Below, piece by piece: positions 44,734-56,511 of a DNA stretch of 64,000 bases. The notes below the pieces were generated by a model. The model was not told where the DNA came from, did no database searches, and saw only the letters and a list, made by a program, of their open reading frames with translations. Numbering within the stretch: the first letter of the stretch is position 1; every line of letters starts with the position of its first letter. The position numbers and the translations under genes are program-made. Location of the stretch: assembly GCA_963921825.1 (NCBI GenBank), contig OY997594.1, forward strand, positions 15,939,001 through 16,003,000, read 5' to 3'. This stretch comes from Erodium maritimum. Its lineage: Eukaryota; Streptophyta; Magnoliopsida; Geraniales; Geraniaceae.

Positions 44734-45128
44734 TGCACTGAGGATAGTAGGACTCAGTCACGAGAGGGCATATACGAAACAAGTTTCTCTAACTCATAAA
44801 GGGCAAATTTGTTTTACTGACCTCTTCACAAGCACGAGAATAACATCAGCTAAATACTTAGTGCCACTTCAAAAGTAAACCTAAAGTTTCATATTGTGTT
44901 TTACTTAAGAATCAAGATTACTATAAATAGCAAGTGTACGCAAATTTCTTAATGAAATCATCTACCACAACCAGTATAGTATTGAAACAAACCAACAATA
45001 TTAGCAATCGAGATCACCAGAAGAGGTAATGACAAAAGAAAAAAAAATCATCGTATGCAATCAACAAGCTAATCTAATGAAACAAGGAGCAAAAGAAAAC
45101 TCAAAAAATCAAATCGCCCTCAGTTCAA
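44734..45128. other. Intergenic spacer, nothing identified
   Basis: AT-rich; probably the downstream flank and 3' UTR of the minus-strand gene that ends at 45129. Confidence 0.4.
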
Positions 45129-45803
45129 TCAAAACGGTCTGTAGGAACCCAGAACGGTCCTCCTCCCACCAGCCCTGTTTTCGCCGTTAATGGCTTTGGC
45201 CGCCGCCGAGGTCACCCCTTTCAGTTCCTCGATATTCGCATAGCTCTTCCTGGCGCCGCCGCATCCTCCCCTCTTCTCCGCCGCGCTTGACGACTTGCTC
45301 CCCCTCAGGCCCAGATTCGATCCGTTCGATCTCCCCCAGTTCTTCGCCGCAGCGGGCGGCGTCATCTCCAGCGTGGAGGGAAGCCTGGAGATCGGCTTTC
45401 GGTTCTCCTTCCTCAGCGCCGCCGAGAAATCCGGCACCGACTGAGCCAAAATCGACGACCCTTTACGCCCAGTGGCCGCCGGACTCCCCTGAAACCTCAC
45501 TTGCTTCTTCGCCGGCGGCGGAATCGGTACCCTGCGCTCCGGCTCTTCGGGTTCTGATTCTATGAACGGCATCGCGTTGTTCTTCATTCTCAGCCTCGAT
45601 TCTCTGAGTTGGGCGTAGGCTCCGTATCTGGGTCCTCTCTCCATGAAGAAGCTCTCCGTCGTCAGCTTCAGAGGCAGAGGATTTTCCGGATTGGAGTTCT
45701 GGGAGAGGATGAGAGATACAGGGTCGAGTGCGTGGAAGAGGGATTGCAGAGAAGGGTTCTGGAGATCGATGTGTTGCAGAGAGCCGTTGATGATCTCTGT
45801 CAT
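45129..45803 (-). CDS. Uncharacterised plant protein, single exon, 224 residues
   Basis: One uninterrupted frame with coding-like composition, GC-rich compared with its flanks. The N-terminal half has an SLQSLFHALDPVSLIL-like helix and ERGPRYGAYAQLRESRLR (about 55-72). Then come an acidic patch, VPIPPPAKKQVRFQGS, and a basic Gly/Ser/Ala-rich tail ending VLGSYRPF. No signal peptide or membrane segment is visible. I do not recognise a named domain, but the composition and intron-free layout match small conserved plant proteins of unknown function. ATG 45803 is chosen because it opens the longest frame. It lies downstream of the hydrolase gene on the same strand, about 530 bp away. Confidence 0.7.
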   Translation of the reverse strand: MTEIINGSLQHIDLQNPSLQSLFHALDPVSLILSQNSNPENPLPLKLTTESFFMERGPRYGAYAQLRESRLRMKNNAMPFIESEPEEPERRVPIPPPAKKQVRFQGSPAATGRKGSSILAQSVPDFSAALRKENRKPISRLPSTLEMTPPAAAKNWGRSNGSNLGLRGSKSSSAAEKRGGCGGARKSYANIEELKGVTSAAAKAINGENRAGGRRTVLGSYRPF

Positions 45804-46336
45804 TGTTCAAGTTCCTCTCTTTTTCTGTAGAGAGAAGTTTGATCAGTAAGTAGTTAATGCTTATAGTATTGGAGTATTGAAGGTTTTGATTCTTGGGTTT
45901 TACGATATAATTGGGACTGCAACGGTCTAATTTAATCCCACTGACTCAAGTGAAGACCCTTTGCCTTTTCTTAAACTTTCTCCAACGTTCGTATTTTTAG
46001 GTGGGTCCCGAATCAGATCCGTTGGTTCCATTTTTAGCCGTTGGATTAGAAAGCACAGTCCGGTTGAACAAAGGTTCCTTTTGTTTCTGAAAGTCAAATA
46101 AAACTTACTTGACCAGATGATCAAGTGTTCATAATCTTGATATTGTGTTCAAATCAGTGATAAAACAACGAACAGATGCTCAATGAAGTGGAGAGGAGAA
46201 ACAAATCCGCAACACTAGAATAATTAATTAATTACAAAATATCTGTACACATGGGATCTAAATATCCATAGCTTCAATACTATTTTCCATGTAATATTTG
46301 TGATCAAACTACTAAATCTGCAAGAAATTGAGAACT
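45804..46336 (-). promoter_or_regulatory. Spacer between two minus-strand genes
   Basis: Holds the promoter and 5' UTR of the 224-residue protein gene (GA-rich leader near 45805-45840) and the 3' UTR of the hydrolase gene. No clear TATA box was identified. Confidence 0.4.
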
Positions 46337-48596
46337 TTATGCAGGAACTTTGTTATGCTTATACTTCTGTCCCAGATTAAATCTATTGATCCTGTGGTTG
46401 AATCCATTAAGCACAAGGGTCGTCACAGCATCAACTCCTTGTTCCAAAGCTACGTCAATCTGCCCAGATCACCATCAACAGTTAATATCTTTACAATACA
46501 TGGAAACATTTATACATGCACAGTCCAGACACTTGAGGTTTGTCTTCACATGCAAATAGTTATGGACTAAGACTGAATCAGATTTAGGACTAATTAGAAG
46601 TCTTGAGATTGAGTCCATCTATTTCCAGAATTAGAAGCAACTTCATATACCTGTTCACGTTCTTCTGAACTGAACTTTTGTAAGAGAAAAGCTTTCATGT
46701 CCATAGTACCGGGTGGATTTCCAATGCCTGCACAAATATGAGATATTTTTATGTCCTGTATCAAAGAAGGGTAGGGTTCTTATGATTAAGAAAGATACTA
46801 TTAGTAGGCATAGCAAACCTATGCACAGTCGAGGGAATTCACGACACCCATCAAGATGGCCCATCACATTCCTCACTCTGTAACAAAAGACCACCAGTTA
46901 CTGATTACAACTATGCGCTCAAGTGTTTAGAACGCTCAAGATCCAATTCCAAGATGTGCAGCTCAATAGATCATAACCAACATAAGTTCTTTACGACAAT
47001 GATTTATCTTTAGGAAAGGGATGCCAATAAACATACCCATTGTGATGCCCGTGCCCTGCCTTTGACTGAACCCTCAGAACACCATTTGGTAGGCTCATCT
47101 CATCATAAACCTACATGCCAAACCTCAACTGTAAGGACTGTTATGAAAGAATACTTATCAACTTGTTTTGAGTTAGCACCTAATCATATGGAACATACCA
47201 ATAAAATATGGCGCAATGGTACTTGATAGTGAGCAGCAAGTGATCCAACCTTTAAAATAGCATCACAAGCAGAAAAGGTCAGAGATGTGGCTAAAGTTGT
47301 GTGAATATTCACTAACTGTCGTGCTGAGTGAGCAACAGCAAAGACATGCTGTGCTGAGCCAAAAAGGAAAGAAAAAACAAAGCTTTAACCCACTGCGTGT
47401 CGGGGGTAGGCATTCGATAACGTTTTATTCGTACAGGTTCTCAAACATGAAAGAACCAGTACTTGATCCATTACCCCTTTTGGTTTAAAGACCCTTGGTG
47501 CCAAAATAGTGGTCATCTATGTGGCTTCATATCATTTTAGAGGATATAATGGTCTAAGGAAAAAAACTAACCGCTTCCCCGCTGAAATTCATGTACGTTT
47601 GAGGTTTCACCAACAAAATTGGTACTTCTCTAATGGAACCTGTACTGATCACAGATAGACAAATGAATAAACACAGAACTCACAATGAATACCGAAATTC
47701 ACTAGCAAGATCGATTGAAGTATAATAAACATCTGGGCAAGCACCTATCCCAATTAGGGACTTCGATTGTATTGTGTTCATCAGAACGCCATGTGCTTCA
47801 GAAATGCGATCGATCATTTCAAAACCAACCTGGCAGAGAAAGTTCGGATAAAATTATCCCAATGAGGCAGTAAAATAAAAAGGCGTACACATTGAAGCAA
47901 GAAGCTTTTAAGACATAATTTGTTACATTGTGCCTGGTGCCATGGTACTTGATTCCTGGGTTACCCAAACCAGCAATTAGCCATGGAGTATACTCCACAG
48001 TACCTCCATTGGTATTAGCATTAAAAGCTCGCACACAAACCCTTTTCCTCACTAGATGCCTCCGACGAAAAGGATGGTTTGTAGGGTAGGAAATGCACGA
48101 TTTAGGGGTAGATAGAGCTTGCAACGTTGCCCTATATGCAAAAGAACAACATAACATCAATACTATCTGTCTACATAAGTATTCAGAGAAACCATTAACT
48201 CTCAACTTGGCTGTTGAGAAGACCAAAAACATAAAGAGCAAAATTTTGGCTCCACCACTATTTAGTTGTTCAACTGTTTCCTCATAATTGAAGAAAATGC
48301 ATCTAAATAGAAACTTTTTTCCTCCTTGTTCAACTGTTTATAGTGTAGAGTGACAGATACAGATTTGCTAACATTTTCTAATTGCAACAAGCTATTTTTA
48401 ATTGATTCAAATAAGAAAATAGTACTTACTGGGTAAGTTAACAATGTTAATTGTACCAGTATATCTGAAAATAGTGCTTACACGGCGGTTCGCCGGAGAT
48501 TACAGCGGCGACCCGCCGTTTAACTCGGTTACAGATTCCGGGTTCTTTTCCACAAAGGAGGTTGTGGTAAATTGGGGAGAAGGAAGAAGCTTACAT
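46337..48596 (-). CDS. PTH: Peptidyl-tRNA hydrolase, probably plastid-targeted
   Basis: This enzyme cleaves peptidyl-tRNA to recycle tRNA. The coding exons (minus strand) are 48596-48595 (AT of the ATG), 48131-47927, 47829-47745, 47639-47572, 47249-47199, 47110-47037, 46877-46819, 46727-46651 and 46459-46337. All introns are GT-AG, phases agree throughout, and the product is 247 residues. A basic, Ser/Thr-containing leader (1-39) suggests a transit peptide. Catalytic features of bacterial-type Pth are present: N58 in GLGNPG, H68 in GTRHN, N115 in QTYMNFSG, D140 in YDEM and N161 in GHGHHNG. The ATG is completed only by splicing (AT in exon 1, G in exon 2). The frame is also open upstream to an ATG at 48788, so a longer start is possible. 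The CRS2 splicing-factor branch has the same fold, but the retained catalytic residues favour an active hydrolase. Confidence 0.9.
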
Positions 48597-49187
48597 TATC
48601 TGTCGAATTCTGGGGACCTGGACGGCGACGAGGTGAACGGCCGGCGTGACGACGGAGGAGACCTGGCTCTTCTCTTTTCGCACTGAATAGAGTTTGTAGA
48701 GGATAGGAAGAAACGTTATCGGTGTGAAATGTGAACAGTTGAAGGATTTAATAGCAATTTCAGAAGAAAAATATCTTCTATTTTTCAAAAAAAAAAAACT
48801 GATAAAAACGCCACTCCAATGACAATCTTACCGTAATGGTTTGACATCTATACCCTCAAAATGTCCCCCATGAAACCAAAGTATCCTTTGTTCCCTTCGT
48901 CTCAAAATCTCAAAATGTACAAATTTTTTGTTCTGAGCATATAAGAATTTGGGTTAATTTTTTATTTTTTGAGGAAATACGAGGTAATACTATAAATTAA
49001 AAAGTGTTTACAAAGGTAAACACTTAAATAGTAAACAATGCAATTGAAACGAGCAATACAACATAAAGTAAAAGTGCTCTAGTAAACTCAGGAGGTGTCT
49101 GGAGGATGATACTGCTATGTCTGGCGATCACCGATACAACGACTCCAAACTGGGTTTTACGGGCCGAGCAGGCCCAGTGTAGAAGTT
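48597..49187 (-). promoter_or_regulatory. 5' UTR and promoter of the hydrolase gene
   Basis: Upstream DNA (read right to left) runs only to 49188, where a Tekay-like LTR begins, leaving fewer than 600 bp of native upstream DNA. There is an A-run near 48788-48800 and no unambiguous TATA box. The whole segment, with exon 1, is repeated at 53617-54268. Confidence 0.6.
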
Positions 49188-50754
49188 TGTCACGCCCCAA
49201 ATCCGGTTTAACCGGACTCGAGACGTGAACTAAGAAACAATAATAAATAAAAACGATTTATAAAAGAAATAAATTCCAAAATGATAATTCAACCAATCAA
49301 AACTCAAAATCCTGACAATGCGAGTCAACGGCTCGGAAAATAAGTAATAAATAAGTTTGGTAATGACAGGAAAGTACGTCTTGAGACCATATTAGCCTAA
49401 GACTCTCGCTAGCTCCCAAGCTCCGAGAATCCCGCTAGACAAATCCCGCTCAACCTGCTGAACAATAAAGTAAAGGGGTGAGCTTTTGCTCAGTAGGAAA
49501 AAAGTAGTTAAGGTGACGAGTATCCGCTCACCACCACGAGTAACCGTCCAATTAGGGCATACTAGCAAGGCACATGACTAACGACATCAACAGAATTCAC
49601 ATAATCGCAAACACACTCACATGACTATAACCACACTTATTCACTTCACATAACTATAACCACACTTATTCACTTCACATAACCAATCATCAAGTAGCAA
49701 TACACAGTAGAATAACCACACGTCCCGTACAACAGTCCCCGAACACCGCCGGCTGTTCACAACCCGACTCAACCATATCGTACCAGACCACACAACATCG
49801 GCCTAGATATCTTCCCGAAAACATGGCATCGAGGTACAAATCACGATACATCATACCGGACCACACAACATCGGCCTAGATGTCTTCCCGGACCGCACAA
49901 CATCGGGGTACGGATCACACCATCCTCGGCCTAGATACCGTACACCGGCATACCCCCTCGATGTAGATATCGTACCGAAACTAGTAACACCGGGGACCGC
50001 GTACGTGGGACAACACCCTCAGCCTAGATACCACCCTACACCGACATACCCCCTCGATGTAGGTATCATACCGGAATACCTCGTCTCGGAACATATCGCG
50101 AAAGTCTCAACATACCACAATACCATAGTTCAACTAACGGCATACCAAACCGAACAATCTTACCACAATACATCACATCGGTCTATCAATCACCCGATCA
50201 TATCACAAGCATCGGTTCACATCATACCAAACATATCACACTTGTCATAACATATCAACATACCACACCGAGCATACCATATCATGATCCTCAATCTAAC
50301 AACGGATAAACCACATATCAAGCATCACAACCATCAATCATAGCATCACAACCAACACACAAACATAAGGGCTCGACATGGCCCACATGCACTTCTACAA
50401 CACGACAATTCCCAAACTTACGGCACGACATGGCTCGTAAGCTATCCCTCATTTCACTCGTTCCTCACATCCTACATGCAATTCTAACAATTATATCGAG
50501 TATTAGCAACCTATATGCATACTAGTAACTTTCCGCAATTAAATTGGTATTCGCTACTTTCCCTACCTCGAACGCTATCCAAACGCTTAGTCACTTCGAG
50601 ACGCCTATAAGCCTCCTCCTCCGTGCTCGGGTGCAACGTCTAAGATCACGAAACAATCCGAGAATTAATGCTAATTCAGTTACGGTTTAACGAGAAAATA
50701 ACCGAATTACGTCCGAAAATCAAACATGGGCCGAAGGTAAAATTGGGCCAGAAC

Positions 50755-50950
50755 CAGGCCCATTCCGGGCGGCCCACAGGGCCCGGTACTCGGCCCGGCC
50801 CGTGTGGCACACCGGGCCGATACCTGGCACGGTCCGTGCGGCACACCGGCCCGGTATCTGGCCCGGTCCGTGCGGCACACCGGCCCGACACCTGGCACGG
50901 TCCGTGCGGCACTCCAGCCCAGAATCAGGTCCGGTCCGTGCGGCGTTCCG
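50755..50950. repeat. GC-rich GGCCCGGT / CCGTGCGGCAC cassette in LTR C
   Basis: Five to six units of about 33 bp with CCGTGCGGCACACCGGCCCG. Repeated in copy 2 at 55836-56031, and in shorter form in the right-hand LTR at 62838-62945. Frames of 70-125 codons on both strands here are by-products of the repeat. Confidence 0.88.
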
Positions 50951-51370
50951 TGCCAGTCTTGGCAGACACCTTCTTCTTCCTCCCTCAACTTCGTTTCCAC
51001 GAATTTCCACCTCCAAACTCCATTGATGACCTCCAAAACCTCTAAAACAGACCCAATAACTTCAACACTTCAATACCCAAGTTGGGTCTCCTCAAAACAC
51101 AACCAAACCTACAATATTTCCATCAAAACCTTCACCTTTCTTCACAAAACCATCATCTAAACCATAAAAACCTTAAACCCAACTACTTCAAGCTTTTCTC
51201 TACCAAACCCATATTTTAATTTCAACAAAAACGAATTTGGTTTGGATATTTACCTTAGAAATGGAGAAAGGAAGAAGAAAACGATGTTTTTGAGACGTTT
51301 TGAGGTAGAATCGAGCTAAAGTCTTCCCCTTTTTCCTTGCTTCTTCTTCAAGATTCCATGGAACCACACA

Positions 51371-51372
<2 letters not shown>

Positions 51373-51422
<50 letters not shown>
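51373..51422. repeat. (CT)25 microsatellite, copy 1
   Basis: Twenty-five CT units in LTR C copy a. The partner at 56454-56507 has 27 units. Confidence 0.95.
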
Positions 51423-51426
<4 letters not shown>

Positions 51427-51885
51427 TGCTAGTTTCGTCCCGCACTATAGAAATGGGCTGAAATGCCTTCAATTGTTGCCTTAAAACCTAGGTGAGAAAT
51501 ATCTAGTTTGCCCTTTAGCTCCCTTCATCCTATTTTGGTCCAACCAAGGGTAAATGGTCTTTTCTCCTTTATTTCTTCTCCTCCAAGCCACCATGGACAA
51601 GTGTGCATGTGGGGTCCACTTCCATCCTTAATAAAATTCAGCACATCTAATTAATTCGGTTTAGTCTTTAAATAGGCTTAGTTTGACCCCGGGTTGACTT
51701 TTTCACAAAATCACACGATTGAAAGGAAACGACCCAACTAAGCTAATCGTAACGACGGCTAAGATTTTTGGGTCCCAGAAAGGTCCCGAATGACTCCCGA
51801 AGTCATCGATTGACTTTTCGGCAGAAAGTCAACTTTCGCCAAAAATCACCGGTTCGACCGGGATCGACCGGGGGCGGTTCTTACA

Positions 51886-53614
51886 ATCTACCCCTTAAAA
51901 TAATTTCGTCATCGAAATTTAAAACGAACTCACCTCAAGGGTCGAACAGGTTGGGGTACTTCGAGCGAACCTCGTCCTCGCGCTCCCAGGTCGACTCTGC
52001 TCCGTGGTGCCGCCACTGCACCCGTACTAGAGGGATAGTCTTGTCACGCAAGACCTGCTCCCGCGTGTCCAGAATCTTGACTGACTGCTCCTCATACGAC
52101 ACATCCTCATCTACCTCGATGTCCGTCCACTCAATAACGTGGGAGGGGTCCGCAGTGTACTTCCGCAGTTGGGAAACGTGGAAGACGTTATGAACGTTCC
52201 CAACCTGCGGTGGCAATGCAAGATGGTAAGCAACGACTCCCACTCTGCCCAAAACCTCAAAAGGTCCGATATATCGCGGGGCTAACTTGCCTCCGCCGCG
52301 GTTGAACTGCACTAGCCCCTTCTTCGGGCTCACCTTCAGGAATACATGGTCACCAACACTGAACTCGAGAGGTCGGCGCCGTCTATCTGAATAACTCTTC
52401 TGTCGACTCTGCGCGGTCCTCAACTGCTCCCGAATCAGCACGACCTTCTCGGTCGTCTCTCGAACCAGATCCGGAACAAGTAAACTCCGGTCTCCCACCT
52501 CTGCCCAGCACACGAACGAACGACACGGCCTACCATACAACGCCTCAAACGGTGCCATCCCGATACTGGCCTGGAAGCTGTTGTTGTAGGCGAACTCGTT
52601 CAAATGTAAGTGATCCTCCCATGACCCTCGGAAGTCTAACACACATGCTCGCAGCATATCCTCCAAAATTTGAATTGTGCGCTCTGACTGTCCGTCTGTC
52701 TGCTTTGTACTGAGCAAGACCTCGGTCCCTAGTGCTCTTTGCAAACTCTCCCAAAACCTGGAGGTGAATCGAGGATCTTTTTCGTACACCACCGACACTA
52801 GAACCCCGTGGAGACGGATAATCTCCCGAACGTACAGATGGCTAAGAGTGTCCACTGTGTCGGTCATCCTCATGGCCAAAAAGTGTGCCGACTTGGTCAG
52901 TCGGTCGACCACTACCCAAACTGCGTCGTGCCCTCTTGGCGACCTCGGTAAACCGCACACGAAGTCCATCGTGACGTGCTCCCACTTCCACTATGCGATA
53001 GGTAGTGGCTGTAACAGATCAGCGGGGCGCTGATGTTCGGCCTTCACTTGCTGACAAGTAAGGCATCTCGAGACAAACTATGCAATCGCTCTCTGCATCC
53101 CACTCCACCAAAACAGTTGCCTAACATCCAGATACATCTTGGTGCCACCCGAGTGCACAACAAGGTGGGAGTGATGAGACTCTCTCAATACATCGTCTCT
53201 ACAGGTGGGCGGCACAAACAGCCCTCCTCGGTAACGTAGACCCTGATCAGTACCCTGCTCCCAGCCTTCAGCGTCAACACCGCTGGTAATCCTCTCTCGG
53301 ATCGCTACCGCCTCGGCATCCTCGGCCTGCGCCTCCAGCACTCGAGCAACTAGTGTGGGCTGAGCCACCATCGAACACATGTCCACGCCATCGGTGATCT
53401 CATCTAACTCAAGCCTAAACGTGCTCAACTCCTCCATCATGTCCCACTCTCGGACTGATATACCGGCAAGGTAGTGAATCGACTTCCTACTTAGGGCATC
53501 GGTGACGACGTTCGCCTTACCCGGATGGTAGAGTAGCTCGAAGTCGTATTCCTCAAGTAACTCCATCTATCGCCTCTGGTGCATGTTCAAGTCTCGCTGG
53601 GAGAAGATGTACTT
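51886..53614 (-). pseudogene. Element C pol 3' end in copy 1 (RNase H end, integrase, chromodomain)
   Basis: Reading right to left: the RNase H end (KANVVTDALSRK, about 53480), the integrase zinc-finger region (HSHLVVHSGGTKMYL, about 53130-53175), stops near 53078 and 52991, and the integrase core with MDFVCGLP (about 52965), DRLTKSAHF, KDPRFTSRFW and TDGQSERTIQILE. A chromodomain-like end (ESTWEREDEVRSKYP, about 51955-52000) is followed by the purine tract and the LTR. Its 5' part is cut by the duplication junction at 53615. The 344-codon open frame 52969-51935 contains the integrase catalytic core. Confidence 0.9.
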
Positions 53615-53616
53615 GA

Positions 53617-54268
53617 TTCCGGGTTCTTTTCCACAAAGGAGGTTGTGGTAAATTGGGGAGAAGGAAGAAGCTTACATTATCTGTCGAATTCTGGGGACCT
53701 GGACGGCGACGAGGTGAACGGCCGGCGTGACGACGGAGGAGACCTGGCTCTTCTCTTTTCGCACTGAATAGAGTTTGTAGAGGATAGGAAGAAACGTTAT
53801 CGGTGTGAAATGTGAACAGTTGAAGGATTTAATAGCAATTTCAGAAGAAAAATATCTTCTATTTTTCAAAAAAAAAAAACTGATAAAAACGCCACTCCAA
53901 TGACAATCTTACCGTAATGGTTTGACATCTATACCCTCAAAATGTCCCCCATGAAACCAAAGTATCCTTTGTTCCCTTCGTCTCAAAATCTCAAAATGTA
54001 CAAATTTTTTGTTCTGAGCATATAAGAATTTGGGTTAATTTTTTATTTTTTGAGGAAATACGAGGTAATACTATAAATTAAAAAGTGTTTACAAAGGTAA
54101 ACACTTAAATAGTAAACAATGCAATTGAAACGAGCAATACAACATAAAGTAAAAGTGCTCTAGTAAACTCAGGAGGTGTCTGGAGGATGATACTGCTATG
54201 TCTGGCGATCACCGATACAACGACTCCAAACTGGGTTTTACGGGCCGAGCAGGCCCAGTGTAGAAGTT
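53617..54268 (-). pseudogene. Orphan copy of hydrolase promoter and exon 1
   Basis: Copy of 48536-49187. It carries exon 1, its splice donor (exon end 53676, GT at 53675-53674) and all the upstream DNA present at the native gene, but none of the downstream exons. Reading on leads into the partial element C pol of copy 1, on the same strand. It could start a non-coding or chimeric transcript; whether it does is unknown. Confidence 0.85.
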
Positions 54269-56451
54269 TGTCACGCCCCAAATCCGGTTTAACCGGACTC
54301 GAGACGTGAACTAAGAAACAATAATAAATAAAAACGATTTATAAAAGAAATAAATTCCAAAATGATAATTCAACCAATCAAAACTCAAAATCCTGACAAT
54401 GCGAGTCAACGGCTCGGAAAATAAGTAATAAATAAGTTTGGTAATGACAGGAAAGTACGTCTTGAGACCATATTAGCCTAAGACTCTCGCTAGCTCCCAA
54501 GCTCCGAGAATCCCGCTAGACAAATCCCGCTCAACCTGCTGAACAATAAAGTAAAGGGGTGAGCTTTTGCTCAGTAGGAAAAAAGTAGTTAAGGTGACGA
54601 GTATCCGCTCACCACCACGAGTAACCGTCCAATTAGGGCATACTAGCAAGGCACATGACTAACGACATCAACAGAATTCACATAATCGCAAACACACTCA
54701 CATGACTATAACCACACTTATTCACTTCACATAACTATAACCACACTTATTCACTTCACATAACCAATCATCAAGTAGCAATACACAGTAGAATAACCAC
54801 ACGTCCCGTACAACAGTCCCCGAACACCGCCGGCTGTTCACAACCCGACTCAACCATATCGTACCAGACCACACAACATCGGCCTAGATATCTTCCCGAA
54901 AACATGGCATCGAGGTACAAATCACGATACATCATACCGGACCACACAACATCGGCCTAGATGTCTTCCCGGACCGCACAACATCGGGGTACGGATCACA
55001 CCATCCTCGGCCTAGATACCGTACACCGGCATACCCCCTCGATGTAGATATCGTACCGAAACTAGTAACACCGGGGACCGCGTACGTGGGACAACACCCT
55101 CAGCCTAGATACCACCCTACACCGACATACCCCCTCGATGTAGGTATCATACCGGAATACCTCGTCTCGGAACATATCGCGAAAGTCTCAACATACCACA
55201 ATACCATAGTTCAACTAACGGCATACCAAACCGAACAATCTTACCACAATACATCACATCGGTCTATCAATCACCCGATCATATCACAAGCATCGGTTCA
55301 CATCATACCAAACATATCACACTTGTCATAACATATCAACATACCACACCGAGCATACCATATCATGATCCTCAATCTAACAACGGATAAACCACATATC
55401 AAGCATCACAACCATCAATCATAGCATCACAACCAACACACAAACATAAGGGCTCGACATGGCCCACATGCACTTCTACAACACGACAATTCCCAAACTT
55501 ACGGCACGACATGGCTCGTAAGCTATCCCTCATTTCACTCGTTCCTCACATCCTACATGCAATTCTAACAATTATATCGAGTATTAGCAACCTATATGCA
55601 TACTAGTAACTTTCCGCAATTAAATTGGTATTCGCTACTTTCCCTACCTCGAACGCTATCCAAACGCTTAGTCACTTCGAGACGCCTATAAGCCTCCTCC
55701 TCCGTGCTCGGGTGCAACGTCTAAGATCACGAAACAATCCGAGAATTAATGCTAATTCAGTTACGGTTTAACGAGAAAATAACCGAATTACGTCCGAAAA
55801 TCAAACATGGGCCGAAGGTAAAATTGGGCCAGAACCAGGCCCATTCCGGGCGGCCCACAGGGCCCGGTACTCGGCCCGGCCCGTGTGGCACACCGGGCCG
55901 ATACCTGGCACGGTCCGTGCGGCACACCGGCCCGGTATCTGGCCCGGTCCGTGCGGCACACCGGCCCGACACCTGGCACGGTCCGTGCGGCACTCCAGCC
56001 CAGAATCAGGTCCGGTCCGTGCGGCGTTCCGTGCCAGTCTTGGCAGACACCTTCTTCTTCCTCCCTCAACTTCGTTTCCACGAATTTCCACCTCCAAACT
56101 CCATTGATGACCTCCAAAACCTCTAAAACAGACCCAATAACTTCAACACTTCAATACCCAAGTTGGGTCTCCTCAAAACACAACCAAACCTACAATATTT
56201 CCATCAAAACCTTCACCTTTCTTCACAAAACCATCATCTAAACCATAAAAACCTTAAACCCAACTACTTCAAGCTTTTCTCTACCAAACCCATATTTTAA
56301 TTTCAACAAAAACGAATTTGGTTTGGATATTTACCTTAGAAATGGAGAAAGGAAGAAGAAAACGATGTTTTTGAGACGTTTTGAGGTAGAATCGAGCTAA
56401 AGTCTTCCCCTTTTTCCTTGCTTCTTCTTCAAGATTCCATGGAACCACACA

Positions 56452-56511
<60 letters not shown>

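Larger units (their letters stand above)
49188..51885 (-). repeat. Tekay-like LTR C, copy a (2698 bp)
   Basis: Plus-strand ends TGTCACGCCCC and GGTTCTTACA. It lies downstream of C pol in reading direction, so it is a 3' LTR. It contains CGGCCTAGATATC-type repeats (about 49780-50100), a GGCCCGG/CCGTGCGG repeat cassette (50755-50950) and a CT microsatellite. The Arg/Glu frame at 51200-51472 is only the translated CT run. Confidence 0.92.
48534..53614. repeat. Tandem duplication, copy 1 (5081 bp)
   Basis: Contains hydrolase exon 1 and upstream DNA, the 3' LTR of element C and the last 1.7 kb of C pol. It is followed directly by a second copy at constant offset 5081 (5085 after the CT run). The junction joins C RNase H-region sequence (GATGTACTT) to hydrolase intron 1 (TTCCGGGTTC) with GA shared at the breakpoint. 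I saw no base substitution between copies, only a (CT) length difference. Confidence 0.93.

Noticed and set aside
45287..45565. Plus-strand and alternative minus-strand frames over the 224-residue gene
   Set aside because: GC-rich coding DNA leaves other frames open by chance; only 45803-45129 gives a full-length frame with sensible composition.
50668..51160. Several overlapping 74-125 codon frames on both strands (again at 55749-56241)
   Set aside because: They come from the GC-rich repeat cassette of LTR C, are open in many frames at once, and show no domain.
51200..51472. 90-codon minus-strand frame rich in Arg-Glu
   Set aside because: It is the translated CT/GA microsatellite with LTR flanks, and its length changes with the repeat number.
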